Origin: DATBLE01 sp963734065
Lineage (GTDB): Bacteria > Actinomycetota > Thermoleophilia > Gaiellales > Gaiellaceae
Length of the DNA stretch: 64,000 nucleotides
Direction: 5' to 3'
Assembly (NCBI GenBank): GCA_963734065.1
Contig: CAVTFN010000005.1
Location: forward strand, 496,001 to 560,000
Shown: positions 7,839 to 16,394 of the stretch, piece after piece
Layout of the letters: the number at the start of each line of letters is the position of its first letter
Numbering within the stretch: position 1 is the first letter of the stretch
Position numbers and translations under genes: made by a program
The notes under the pieces: model-generated
The model's database searches: none
The model's input: the letters and a program-made list of their open reading frames with translations, nothing else
Told to the model about the DNA's origin: nothing

Positions 7839-9062
7839 CTACGGCGTGGCGGTTTGCTTGTCGAGCGCGGGAACGACGATCGCGCCGAAGGCGACCAGGA
7901 CGAAGCCGACCAGGCTGACGACGCCGAGGGCGTGCGCCCAGGCGGCGTCTGCGACGTTGAGCAGCCCGAAGCCGGCGATCAGGCAGGCGACCGCGAGGCG
8001 GGCGAGCAGGCGGACGTTCGCGGTGCCCCGCTTTGCTGCTTTGCCGTCGGAGGCAACGAGCTCGGGAGCGCGGAACCGGCCGGCAAGCGTCAGGCGGAAA
8101 AGCAGCGCCAGCGACGGGAACAGGATCACGGCGCCGACGAGGACCGCGACGATGATGCAGACGAGCGTGTCGTGGCCGGCGGCCGCCTCGTCCACGGTCA
8201 GGCCGGGGAGAATCGTCGGCCATCGCGACAGGGCCCAGCCGGCGATGATCGCCGCGACGGCAAGGGCGGCGAGATAGCGCGCAGGCTCGTATCGGCGCCG
8301 GTAGACGAGCACGAGGGTCGCGATCCCGGCCAGGCCGGAGACGATCACGGCCGACAGGGCGCGACCGCTCAGGAGCGAGTGGAACTGCTCGTGGTTCTCC
8401 GCGTCCCCGATGAAGATCCCTGCGATCGCGAGCGCACCGGCAACGACGCCCGAACCGAGCGCTCGTGCTCGGAACTGCCGTTCCAGCGCCTCCTCGTCGT
8501 CGTGAGCGGCATCCGCCGCGAGATAGACGGCGGCGAGATAGGCCGAGGTGGCGACCGCGAGGATGCCGATGAAGATCGACGTCGCGTTGAGCCAGCTCGA
8601 CCGCAGGTCACCGGCGGCGTTCCCGACGGGCACGCGGTCGGTGGCGATCGCGCCGATGACGGTTCCGAGCGCGAACGGCACGATGATCGAGGAGAGGGAG
8701 AAGATCGTGTCGATCCGTGCCGACTCTCGTGGCGTTCCCGCTCCTGCGCGGAGTGCGTAGGCAGCGCCGCGGAAGATGATGCCGAGCAGGGCGAGAGAGA
8801 GCGGGATCGCGAGCGTCGAGGCGATCGAGCCGAAGGCAACCGGGTACGCCGTCCAGAGTACGGTGAGGACGAAGACCAGCCAGACGTGGTTCGCCTCCCA
8901 CACGGGCCCCATCGCGCGATGCGCGTGCTCGCGGACCCGTTCGCCGTCCGCATCGTGAGGCGCTGCGAGCTGCCAGAAGCCGGCGCCGAAGTCGGCGCCG
9001 CCGAGTACGGCGTACAGCGCGAGCCCGGCGAGCACGAAGACCATGGGCAGCGCATCCAGCAT
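7839..9062 (-). CDS. cydB: Cytochrome bd oxidase subunit II
   Basis: 407 aa, ATG at 9062, 3 nt after the cydA stop. About nine membrane helices. The N-terminus LDALPMVFVLAGLALYAVLGGADFG is cut here to its hallmark YAVLGGADFGAGFWQLAAP, and MGPVWEANHVWLVFVL follows, both characteristic of CydB/CioB. With CydA it forms the membrane quinol:O2 oxidase. Second gene of the Rieske-cydA-cydB unit, whose upstream end has been deleted (see 10476). Confidence 0.93.
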   Translation of the reverse strand: MLDALPMVFVLAGLALYAVLGGADFGAGFWQLAAPHDADGERVREHAHRAMGPVWEANHVWLVFVLTVLWTAYPVAFGSIASTLAIPLSLALLGIIFRGAAYALRAGAGTPRESARIDTIFSLSSIIVPFALGTVIGAIATDRVPVGNAAGDLRSSWLNATSIFIGILAVATSAYLAAVYLAADAAHDDEEALERQFRARALGSGVVAGALAIAGIFIGDAENHEQFHSLLSGRALSAVIVSGLAGIATLVLVYRRRYEPARYLAALAVAAIIAGWALSRWPTILPGLTVDEAAAGHDTLVCIIVAVLVGAVILFPSLALLFRLTLAGRFRAPELVASDGKAAKRGTANVRLLARLAVACLIAGFGLLNVADAAWAHALGVVSLVGFVLVAFGAIVVPALDKQTATP

Positions 9063-9065
9063 CGG

Positions 9066-10460
9066 CTACACCGGCTCCAGCTGCGTTCCGGTCTCGGGCT
9101 CGTCGACGTCGGATGGGAGCTCGAGCGGTGCGCGCGCGAGCCGCCGCAGCACCCAGCCGAGACCGATCGCAACGACCAGGTAGCTCGCCGCGAGCGCCGC
9201 ATACCCCACCGGTATCCCGCGCGCGCCGGTCACGGCTGCCGCCGTGGTCATCACCCGGTAGACGACCCACGGCTGGCGGCCGACCTCGGTCACGACCCAG
9301 CCGGCGATCAGCGCGACGACCGACAGCGGCCCGGCGACGACGAGCACCCGGTAGAACCAGACCGACTCCGGTAATCGCTTCCACCGCACCCAGACCGCGA
9401 CGTAGAACACGCCGATCAGTGCGAGCAGGCTGCCGATCCCGACCATCGTCTGGAAGGCGATTCGCACCACGTTCACGGGCGGGCGCTCGTCTGCCGGGAC
9501 GGCCGCGAGGCCCTCGACCTTCGCGTTCCAGCTGTGGAAGGAGAGGAACGAGAGCAGATGCGGGATCTTGATCCCGTATTCGACGCCACGGCCGTCGTAC
9601 CAGCCGAGCACGTGCTCCGGGGCGCCGTCCGTCGTCTGGTACAGGCCCTCCAGCGCGGCCAGCTTCGTCGGCTGCGTGGTCGCGACGTCGCGTGCGGCCC
9701 AGTCGCCGACGAGCACCTGCACCGGGGCGGCAAGGGCGGCGACCGTCAGCGAAACGACGAGCGCAGTCCGCTCGTACCGGCCCCACCGTCCCCGCAGCCG
9801 CCCATACGCGTAGCAGCCGGCGACGATGAAGCCCGTGACGATGTAGCCGGCGATGTACATGTGGATCAGCTCGTGCCAGAGGTACGAGTTGCCGAACAGC
9901 GCGGAGAGCGGATCGACGTCGACGACCTTGCCGTTCCGCATCGTGAAGCCGCCCGGATGGTTCATCCAGGCGTTGACCGCGATCACCATCAACGACCCCG
10001 TGAACCCGGTGATCACGATCGGGATGCCGCTCAGCAGATGCGCTCTCGGCGACAGCCTTCTCCAGCCGTAGACATAGATACCGATGAAGATCGCCTCGAG
10101 GAAGAACGAGAACCCTTCGATTGCGAATCCGAGCCCGAACACGCTCCCGAAGGTCGCGCTGAAGTTCGGCCACAGCAGTCCCATCTCGAAGCTCAGCGCC
10201 GTGCCGGTGATCACGCCGACCGCGAACAGGGTGAGCATCACCTTCGACCAGCGGCGCGCGAGCGTCAGGTAGAGCTCGTCACCTCGGCGCCACCCGAGCC
10301 ACTCGACGAACAGCACCATCGCCGGGAACGAGATGCCGAACGCGACCAGCGGGATGTGCACCGCAAAGGACAGCGCCTGCATCTGCCGCGCCTGCAGCAG
10401 GTAGTCCTGATCGACGGGCGGGAAGACCCCGGTGCCGACCGCGGCGAGCAGACCGTTCAT
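9066..10460 (-). CDS. cydA: Cytochrome bd oxidase subunit I, short Q-loop (CioA-like)
   Basis: 464 aa, ATG start. Heme- and quinol-binding subunit of bd oxidase, about nine helices. Heme ligand region QALSFAVHIPLVAFG near the N-terminus and GWVVTEVGRQPWVVY near residue 390 are conserved. The stretch between helices 6 and 7 is short (about residues 255-340), as in cyanide-insensitive CioA rather than long-loop E. coli CydA. It follows the Rieske remnant by 15 nt, with only a weak GATGAG upstream, so it probably depended on an operon promoter that is now missing. Confidence 0.93.
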   Translation of the reverse strand: MNGLLAAVGTGVFPPVDQDYLLQARQMQALSFAVHIPLVAFGISFPAMVLFVEWLGWRRGDELYLTLARRWSKVMLTLFAVGVITGTALSFEMGLLWPNFSATFGSVFGLGFAIEGFSFFLEAIFIGIYVYGWRRLSPRAHLLSGIPIVITGFTGSLMVIAVNAWMNHPGGFTMRNGKVVDVDPLSALFGNSYLWHELIHMYIAGYIVTGFIVAGCYAYGRLRGRWGRYERTALVVSLTVAALAAPVQVLVGDWAARDVATTQPTKLAALEGLYQTTDGAPEHVLGWYDGRGVEYGIKIPHLLSFLSFHSWNAKVEGLAAVPADERPPVNVVRIAFQTMVGIGSLLALIGVFYVAVWVRWKRLPESVWFYRVLVVAGPLSVVALIAGWVVTEVGRQPWVVYRVMTTAAAVTGARGIPVGYAALAASYLVVAIGLGWVLRRLARAPLELPSDVDEPETGTQLEPV

Positions 10461-10475
10461 CTCATCGGGTGCAGA

Positions 10476-10664
10476 TCAAGCGCGGATCTGAATGATGCCT
10501 TCGACTTCCTGCACCTCGCGCACATTGAGCGCCTGGGTTGCCGGGCCGCTGATCACGGCGCCGGTGGCGATGTCGAACCGTGAGCCGTGGCATTGGCACA
10601 TGATCGTCGTCCCGGTGAGCAAGCCGCCGCGGCTACCCTGGTTGCCGATCAAGGCAGCCGGCAC
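10476..10664 (-). pseudogene. Rieske [2Fe-2S] protein remnant
   Basis: About 62 codons remain, from a fortuitous GTG. The second cluster half is intact (TGTTIMCQCHGSRFDIATGA). The first half, expected as Cys-Thr-His-x-Gly-Cys, aligns with IGNQGS, so one Cys-His ligand pair is absent and no normal Rieske cluster could form. Homology stops at about 10660, where a plus-strand hydrolase remnant begins. Being 15 nt upstream of cydA, it was probably the first gene of a redox operon. Co-occurrence in the operon suggests an electron-transfer role before decay. Confidence 0.7.
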
Positions 10665-11148
10665 GCTCCCCCTACAGCCCGAGGCCGAACTGCAGTGGTG
10701 GTACCAGTACTACTTCGCCACCGAGCGTGGCCGCGCCCGCTGCGAGAAATACCGGCACGAGTTCGCGAAGCTGATCTGGCGAACCGCCTCCCCAGGGTGG
10801 AACTTCGACGACGCCACGTCCGAACGCAGCGCTGCGTCATTCGACAACCCCGACCACGTCGCGATTGTGATCGACAACTACCGCTGGCGGCTCGGGCTGA
10901 CCGACGGAGAATCCGCGTACCTCGATCTCGAGGAGCGGCTCGCCCAGGGGCCTGTCATCACCGTCCCGGCAATCACGCTCGAGGGCGACGCAAACGGCGC
11001 GCCCCACCCGGAACCGGCCGCGTACGCGGCCAAGTTCGTCGGGCCGTACTCACACCGGACGATCACGGGTGGCGTCGGACACAACCTTCCCCAGGAAGCT
11101 CCGGACGCGTTCGCCTCCGCCGTCCGCGAACTTGTTGACCTGCGATGA
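10655..11148 (+). pseudogene. Alpha/beta-hydrolase remnant, N-terminus deleted
   Basis: About 160 codons match the C-terminal half of an alpha/beta hydrolase (PLQPEAELQWWYQYYFATER onward). The catalytic acid (ITLEGDANGAP) and histidine (GVGHNLPQEAP) are still there, but the half that would carry the oxyanion hole and nucleophile is gone. The open frame continues upstream only as antisense of the Rieske remnant. The break lies at about 10648-10661, the same place where the Rieske homology ends. Not expected to make an active enzyme. Confidence 0.75.
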
Positions 11149-11245
11149 GCGAGTACGCATCACCAGCCAGTGATCAAGCCGAAGTTCGGCATGATCGACG
11201 GACCGAGGGTCATTCGGAACCACACGACTAACGCGGAGGTTCGCC

Positions 11246-12439
11246 ATGAGCACCACCGTCAAGACACCCAGCGACGTCAGTCCGTTCCACGTCGACGTTC
11301 CCGACGAGAAGCTCGCCGAGCTGACCCGCCGTATCTCGGCGACGCGCTGGCCCTCGCGCGAGCTGGTCACCGATCGGTCGCAGGGCGTGCAGCTGGCGAC
11401 GCTCCAGCAGCTCGCGCGCTACTGGGCGACCGAGTACGACTGGCGCAAGGCCGAGGCGAAGCTCAACGACTTGCCGAACTTCACGACCGAGATCGACGGC
11501 GTGGACATCCACTTCATCCACGCCCGCTCGGCGCACGAGAACGCGCTGCCGCTGATCATGACCCATGGCTGGCCCGGCTCTGTAGTCGAGCTTCTGGAGA
11601 CGATCGGCCCGCTGACCGACCCGACCGCACACGGCGGCAACGCCGAGGATGCCTTCCACCTCGTGCTGCCCTCCCTGCCCGGATACGGCTTCTCGGGCGA
11701 GTCGGTCGAGCTCGGCTGGGAACTGGGCCGGACCGCACGGGCCTGGGCCGAGCTCATGCGCCGCCTCGGCTACACCCGCTACGTCGCCCAGGGCGGCGAC
11801 GTCGGCGCCGGCGTCACCGACGCGATGGGCCGCCAGGCACCCGAGGGCCTGATCGGCATCCACACGAACCTGCTGGTGCCGGCGCTGGGCGGCACCATGC
11901 CGACGGACACGGACGAGGAACGCGCCGCGGCCGCCCAGATCGCCACCTTCGGGCAGTCCGGAAACGGCTACTTCGTCGAGATGGCCACCCGCCCGCAGAC
12001 GATCGGCTACGCCCTGCTCGACTCTCCTGTCGCCCTGGCCGCCTGGATGTCGGACCACGACACGGACGCCTACTACAAGATCGCGCGCGCCTTCGTCGAC
12101 GGGCAGCCGTCGGGCAACCTCACACGCGACCACATCCTCGACAACATCACGCTGTACTGGCTGACGGGCACCGGCGCCTCCGCGGCACGGTCGTACTGGG
12201 AGGCCTACGGCCCCGACGCCCCGGCCGCGGGCCAGCAGCCCCTACCGCCGCCGACGATCCCGTTCGGCTTCACGACGTTCCCCGGCGAGATCTGGCGGAC
12301 GCCGCGCAGCTGGGTCGAGGCGAGCTACCCGAACGTCGTCTACTTCCACGAGGTCGACAAGGGCGGCCACTTCGCCGCCTGGGAGGAGCCGGAGCTGTTC
12401 TCGTCCGAGCTCCGCGCCGCGTTCAGCTCACTGCGCTGA
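11246..12439 (+). CDS. Epoxide hydrolase (microsomal EH type)
   Basis: 397 aa, ATG at 11246 with GGAGG upstream. EH N-terminal domain (about 10-120) followed by an alpha/beta-hydrolase fold. HGWPG (107-111) is the oxyanion-hole motif, GGDVGAG has the nucleophile Asp185, and KGGHFAAWEEP near the end has the general base His375. Soluble enzyme adding water to an epoxide; xenobiotic or secondary-metabolite substrates are usual for actinobacterial members. It is monocistronic here, with a 96-bp upstream gap. Confidence 0.9.
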   Translation: MSTTVKTPSDVSPFHVDVPDEKLAELTRRISATRWPSRELVTDRSQGVQLATLQQLARYWATEYDWRKAEAKLNDLPNFTTEIDGVDIHFIHARSAHENALPLIMTHGWPGSVVELLETIGPLTDPTAHGGNAEDAFHLVLPSLPGYGFSGESVELGWELGRTARAWAELMRRLGYTRYVAQGGDVGAGVTDAMGRQAPEGLIGIHTNLLVPALGGTMPTDTDEERAAAAQIATFGQSGNGYFVEMATRPQTIGYALLDSPVALAAWMSDHDTDAYYKIARAFVDGQPSGNLTRDHILDNITLYWLTGTGASAARSYWEAYGPDAPAAGQQPLPPPTIPFGFTTFPGEIWRTPRSWVEASYPNVVYFHEVDKGGHFAAWEEPELFSSELRAAFSSLR

Positions 12440-12481
12440 TCGGCGCCGGCGAGCGGCACCCGGCGGGGCACTCACCGACGG

Positions 12482-13027
12482 CTATGCCCAGGGGAGGCGA
12501 TTCCAGTGCGGCGGCCGCTGCCGCCGGAACCATTCGGCGTTCGCATACGCCTGTTCTGGATCGGTCGTCTCCTCGGCCACACATGCGTCGTACCGCGCCG
12601 CGAGCTCGGACACGGGGTACCGCACCTCCGGGCCTGACCGCGCCCCCGCCATCAGAATCACGCACGGCCCGTCCCCCGCACCCACGAATGCGTGCTCGGT
12701 CCAGGGGGGCGAATGGAAGAAGTCCCACGGCCGGAGGAGTCGCTCCTCGCCCTCGACGACGAGCCTGCATTCCCCTGACAGCACGAGGAAAGCCTCCTGG
12801 TTCGACTCGGCGTGGTAGAGGCTGGTCTGGCCGGCCTCCAGGACGGTGACGTTGATCCCGAGCTGGGCGAACTCGACCGGCGGGTCGCCGTACTCGTTCT
12901 CGAAGGCGCACCTCGCGCCCCTGCTGTCCGCGAACCACCACTCGGCATCGCGCACGTTCACGACGAACCAGCCGTCGGTGGCGGGTGCGAGCCCTGAACC
13001 GGAGCCGTGGAGTTGCGCCTCGGGCAC
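12482..13027 (-). CDS. Cupin-domain protein
   Basis: 181 aa from a GTG at 13027. The central beta-barrel has the cupin motif 1 region TSLYHAESNQEAFLVLSGECR (spread over about residues 70-90) and motif 2 PWDFFHSPPWTEHAFVG, with His and Glu positions suited to one metal ion. A stand-alone cytoplasmic cupin whose reaction is unknown. TAGACT (13039-13034) ends 6 nt before the GTG and no ribosome-binding site is present, so the transcript is probably leaderless. Confidence 0.82.
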   Translation of the reverse strand: MPEAQLHGSGSGLAPATDGWFVVNVRDAEWWFADSRGARCAFENEYGDPPVEFAQLGINVTVLEAGQTSLYHAESNQEAFLVLSGECRLVVEGEERLLRPWDFFHSPPWTEHAFVGAGDGPCVILMAGARSGPEVRYPVSELAARYDACVAEETTDPEQAYANAEWFRRQRPPHWNRLPWA

Positions 13028-13074
13028 GGCACCAGTCTAGGCAACCTGTCCGAGAGCTCCCGTAGCCGGCTCCT

Positions 13075-13458
13075 CTATGAGCCGCCGTGCTCGAGAGCGG
13101 CATCGACGGTCGCGACCCGGTTGAGCACTCCAAGGACGCCACAGATCTCGAGGGTCTGTTCGATGTTTGGTGCGTCTCCGTTGAGCACGAGCCTGAAGTC
13201 GCAGCGCCTGTCGTCGGCTTCTCGCTTCATCTTTACGAGGGTTTGGATGGTGCTGGAGTCGATGAACTGAACAGAAGAAAGGTCGACCACGAGTTGGGAG
13301 CAGGTGAGTAGTGCGTTGCCCAGGGCCTGCTCGAGCTGCGGTGCGGATGCCATGTCGTGCTCTCCCTCGAGTCTGACTACGGCGACAGTAGGACGCCGCC
13401 AGGTGGTCGCGACTATCGGCGTCGTGTTCCGGGAATCGACTCCGGCGAGACCGGACAT
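13075..13458 (-). CDS. STAS-domain anti-sigma-factor antagonist-like protein
   Basis: 127 aa from the ATG at 13458, with GGGAGG 10 nt upstream; the longer frame from a TTG at 13476 would begin inside that site. Single STAS domain. VQFIDSSTIQTLVKMK carries the DS(S/T) serine that anti-sigma kinases phosphorylate in this family. Likely part of a partner-switching stress circuit, although no anti-sigma kinase or sigma factor gene is nearby. Divergent from the winged-helix gene at 13540. Confidence 0.85.
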   Translation of the reverse strand: MSGLAGVDSRNTTPIVATTWRRPTVAVVRLEGEHDMASAPQLEQALGNALLTCSQLVVDLSSVQFIDSSTIQTLVKMKREADDRRCDFRLVLNGDAPNIEQTLEICGVLGVLNRVATVDAALEHGGS

Positions 13459-13486
13459 TTTCTTGTAACCTCCCAAGTGAATCGCG

Positions 13487-13520
13487 GTTCTATTGACCCG
13501 AATCTCAATGCAAGTAAATT
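13487..13520. promoter_or_regulatory. Divergent promoter region, STAS gene / winged-helix gene
   Basis: A locally AT-rich patch. Plus strand: TTGACC (13493-13498), 16 nt, TAAATT (13515-13520), about 20 nt before the ATG at 13540. Minus strand: TAGAAC (13492-13487), the same -10 hexamer as the IclR and importer promoters, about 30 nt before the STAS ATG. Confidence 0.45.
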
Positions 13521-13539
13521 AATACACGACACTAAGGTC

Positions 13540-13857
13540 ATGTCAAGTACTGAAGGTTCGCACAGCTGGACGTTCCTCTCCAACCACGCGCAGGTGCTGC
13601 TTTGCATCGCTCGCGATCGAGACACGCGACTCCGGGACATCGCCCAGGCGGTCGGGATCACTGAACGAGCGGCTCAGCGCATCGTCGCCGACCTCGTCGA
13701 GGCGGGCTATGTCGAGCGCGAGAGGGTCGGCCGTCGCAGCCACTACCGACTGAACGGCGAAGTCAGGATGAGGCACGTCGCCCAAGCTGACTACGAGATC
13801 AACGAGCTACTGAACACGTTTCAACTGCCCCCAGAGACGCCTGGCGACAGCCGCTGA
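13540..13857 (+). CDS. Small winged-helix (MarR/ArsR-like) regulator
   Basis: 105 aa from the ATG at 13540; the frame is open further upstream but antisense to the STAS gene. One winged-helix domain (about residues 10-80): the recognition region reads LRDIAQAVGITERAAQRIV and the wing RERVGRRSHYRL. No effector domain follows, only a short amphipathic tail. Similar small regulators are common in actinobacteria. Divergent placement suggests it regulates the STAS gene or itself. Confidence 0.82.
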   Translation: MSSTEGSHSWTFLSNHAQVLLCIARDRDTRLRDIAQAVGITERAAQRIVADLVEAGYVERERVGRRSHYRLNGEVRMRHVAQADYEINELLNTFQLPPETPGDSR

Positions 13858-14021
13858 CGCGGGCTGACCCTGCTCGGCGGGCGGTGGGACTTCCGACTCC
13901 GGCTGTTGCCTGTCTAGGCGAGATTCCCAGGACAGCAGCGGGATAGCACCGTTTCGCACCTCGGAATCGCATCTATCGCCCCGCATGGTTACGCAGTTCC
14001 TTCTCGCCAACTCATCTTCGA

Positions 14022-14094
14022 TGCCCCCGGCGGGATTCGAACCCGCGCTACAGCCTTGAAAGGGCTGCGACCTGGGCCGCTAGTCGACGGGGGC
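14022..14094 (-). tRNA. tRNA-Glu (anticodon UUC)
   Basis: 73 nt. GCCCCCG at the 5' end pairs with CGGGGGC at the 3' end; the anticodon loop is CTTTCAA and the T-loop TTCGAAT is intact. The discriminator base is A and CCA is not encoded. The 13858-14147 stretch around it holds no convincing gene. Confidence 0.93.
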
Positions 14095-14147
14095 AGGCGG
14101 AGGCAGGATAGCCCTGCTCCGTCCGGCGGCGTAGGGACCATTCCGGG

Positions 14148-14714
14148 ATGCGGGACGTGGCGCCGAGGACGCGCGACCGACCGACGGCCGAGGAGTTGGC
14201 CGACGGTTCGCTGCGGCGGCTCGCGCGGGGCGGCACCTGCGAGGGGCTCGCCAACGAGATCGCGTGGAAGGCGGTCGCCGCCACCCGTGCCGACACGGCC
14301 TGCGTCGAGTGGCTATCGGAGCTCGTGGACGGTGTGCTCTCGGAGCGGGCCGAGGGCCTCGAGTTCGTCCTCGACCGCGAGCAGGTGGCGGCACGGGCGG
14401 AGCACCTGCGCCAGTGGCCGCAGGATCTCGCCGGCGCGGAGACCGCCGCCGCGCTGGCCGCCGACGAGGAGAGCGCGCGGCGCGCGAGCCTCGTCTACCT
14501 GGACGTGCTCGAGTGGGCGATCGGGCTGCTCGACGCGCGGATAGCGCAGGAGGAGCGCCCGCGCCGGTCGCGGCTGAGGCTGCTCGGCCACCGGCCCGCC
14601 GAGACCGAGGTCGGGCTGCCGCCGGTGGTCGAGGAGAGCCTCGAAGGCACGCCGCGGTACGGCTGGCCGGGCCGGACGGACGAGGGCGATCGCCAGCGCC
14701 CCGCAGCCGCGTAG
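14148..14714 (+). CDS. Conserved-looking hypothetical protein
   Basis: 188 aa, ATG start, no signal peptide or membrane helix. Mostly alpha-helical and rich in Ala, Arg and Glu, with a charged C-terminal tail. Codon-position GC bias fits real coding, and the start follows the tRNA-Glu gene by about 50 bp. I do not recognise the family. No Shine-Dalgarno is seen. It could be an unrelated neighbour of the polysaccharide operon that follows 126 bp later. Confidence 0.5.
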   Translation: MRDVAPRTRDRPTAEELADGSLRRLARGGTCEGLANEIAWKAVAATRADTACVEWLSELVDGVLSERAEGLEFVLDREQVAARAEHLRQWPQDLAGAETAAALAADEESARRASLVYLDVLEWAIGLLDARIAQEERPRRSRLRLLGHRPAETEVGLPPVVEESLEGTPRYGWPGRTDEGDRQRPAAA

Positions 14715-14757
14715 CGCCCCGCAGCGATCCTCGCGACCCGATGTTTCGCTTCGAGAA

Positions 14758-14774
14758 GGCCGGGTAGCCCGGCC
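14758..14774. terminator. GC-rich hairpin between the hypothetical gene and the polysaccharide operon
   Basis: GGCCGGG (14758-14764), loop TAG, CCCGGCC: a perfect 7-bp stem. No T-tract follows, so it is only a possible terminator or RNA structure in the operon leader. Confidence 0.35.
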
Positions 14775-14840
14775 ACTCGAGGACGACCACCGTGGACGCC
14801 CAGCCACGCGAATCGATCAAGGGTGAGGGGGATACCGACT

Positions 14841-16394
14841 GTGACCTTGCGCGAATTTTTGCGCGTCGTGTACCGGCACAAACTGCTGATCGTGCTCTTC
14901 GCGCTCCTTGCGGGAGCAGGCAGCTACCTGCTCTCGACGCGGCAGACGCCCCGATACGAGGCGACGTCGCTGGTGCTGCTCAGCAACGCGAACGTGCCTT
15001 CGATCGTGACCAACACGCAGAACCCGAACGCAGGCATCCAGCCCGACCGGATCGCGGCCACGCAGGCTCAGCTGGCCCGCGTGCCGCTCGTCGCACGGCA
15101 GGCCTTGAGGATCGCCCGCGTCCGCGAACGGACCTCGTCGCAGCTGCTCGCCGCGTCTCGGGTCTCGTCCGACCCCTCCAGCGACATCCTCTCCTTCACC
15201 GTCGACGACAACAAGGCCGCGGTCGCCGAACGGCTCGCCACTGCCTACGCGCGCGCCTACGTCGATTACCGGCGGACGGTCGATGCCGCCCCGTACGTCG
15301 GGGCCGGCCGGCAGCTCACCCAGCGGCTCACGCAGCTGCGGGTCGACGGACGGGCCGACTCCCGCCTCTTCGACTCGCTCACGACCCAGCAGCAGCAGCT
15401 CCAGTCGATCATCGCGCTGCAGACCGCGAACGCGAAGGTCGTGCGCCCGGCCGACGACGCCGCGAAGACGCAGCCGCGACCCGAGCGTGCCCTCGCGATC
15501 GGGCTGCCGGCAGGCCTCCTGCTCGGCCTCGCGCTCGCGCTGCTCGCCCACGTGCTGGACAGCCGGGTGCGCACGCTCGCCGGCGCGGCGCGCGAGCTCG
15601 GTGCAGCGTCGCTCGGCTGGCTGCCCTCGCCGCCGCGGCGGTTCCGCCACCGGCTCGTCATGCTCGCCGACCCGACCGGGCCCTACGGCGAGGCGTTCAC
15701 CTCTCTGCGGACGGGCGTCGACCTCGCCCGCCGCGTCCACGGCGGCGACGTGCTGCTGGTCACGCCGCTGTCCCGACGCATTCCCGGCGGCAAGTCGTCG
15801 GCGATCGCGAACCTGGCGGTCGCCTTCGCCCGCGCGGGCCTGAACGTCGTCCTCGTCGACCTCGATCTCCGCCAGCCCGCGGTCGCACGCGTGTTCGGGC
15901 TCACCCCCGTCCACGGCGTCACCGAGGTGCTGCTGGGCCAGGCCGACGTCCACGACGCGCTGGCAGCGGTGCCGATCCAGCGGCCGGCGAGCAACGGCCG
16001 CAAGGGCAAGGACCTGGACAGCGTCGAGTTCGGCGGCACCCTCCGCGTGCTCCCGGTCGCCAGCCGCCCCGCGAACCCGACCGACGTGCTCGCCACCCGC
16101 GGCGTGGGCGTGATCCTCGAGCAGCTGCGGAGCGAGGCCGACCTCGTCCTCGTCGACGCGCCGCCGCTGATGGAGGGCAGCGACGTGTCGGCGCTGAGCA
16201 CCCACGTGGACGCGATCGTCGCGATCGTCGACCTCGGCCGCGACCGGCGCGGCCAGCTGGCCGAGGCACGCCGCCGGCTGACAGCCACCTCGGCGACCGT
16301 CCTCGGGTTCATCGGGACGGGGAAAGCCGACGAGGCAACCGCCTACGCGCCCGACCGGGCCAACCTCCACGAGCGGCTGGAGGCGATCCGCTGA
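14841..16394 (+). CDS. Polysaccharide chain-length / BY-kinase-like protein
   Basis: 517 aa from a GTG at 14841, with GAGGGGG about 9 nt upstream; a GTG at 14823 is less well placed. A Wzz-type domain has a first membrane helix at about 10-30 and a second near 220-240 (LAIGLPAGLLLGLALALLAH). A cytoplasmic P-loop domain follows: Walker A variant IPGGKSSAIANLA, Walker A' VVLVDLDLRQP, Walker B LVLVDAPP. It should control polymer length and export in the membrane. The C-terminus lacks the tyrosine-rich tail of true BY-kinases, so it may bind ATP without autophosphorylation. First gene of the exopolysaccharide operon. Confidence 0.85.
   Translation: MTLREFLRVVYRHKLLIVLFALLAGAGSYLLSTRQTPRYEATSLVLLSNANVPSIVTNTQNPNAGIQPDRIAATQAQLARVPLVARQALRIARVRERTSSQLLAASRVSSDPSSDILSFTVDDNKAAVAERLATAYARAYVDYRRTVDAAPYVGAGRQLTQRLTQLRVDGRADSRLFDSLTTQQQQLQSIIALQTANAKVVRPADDAAKTQPRPERALAIGLPAGLLLGLALALLAHVLDSRVRTLAGAARELGAASLGWLPSPPRRFRHRLVMLADPTGPYGEAFTSLRTGVDLARRVHGGDVLLVTPLSRRIPGGKSSAIANLAVAFARAGLNVVLVDLDLRQPAVARVFGLTPVHGVTEVLLGQADVHDALAAVPIQRPASNGRKGKDLDSVEFGGTLRVLPVASRPANPTDVLATRGVGVILEQLRSEADLVLVDAPPLMEGSDVSALSTHVDAIVAIVDLGRDRRGQLAEARRRLTATSATVLGFIGTGKADEATAYAPDRANLHERLEAIR

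Noticed and set aside
7854..9374. 506-codon plus-strand frame opposite cydB
   Set aside because: Charged, low-complexity composition typical of antisense frames; cydB and cydA are unmistakable on the minus strand.
14817..16370. 517-codon minus-strand frame opposite the chain-length protein
   Set aside because: Shadow of the real gene; no recognisable domain.
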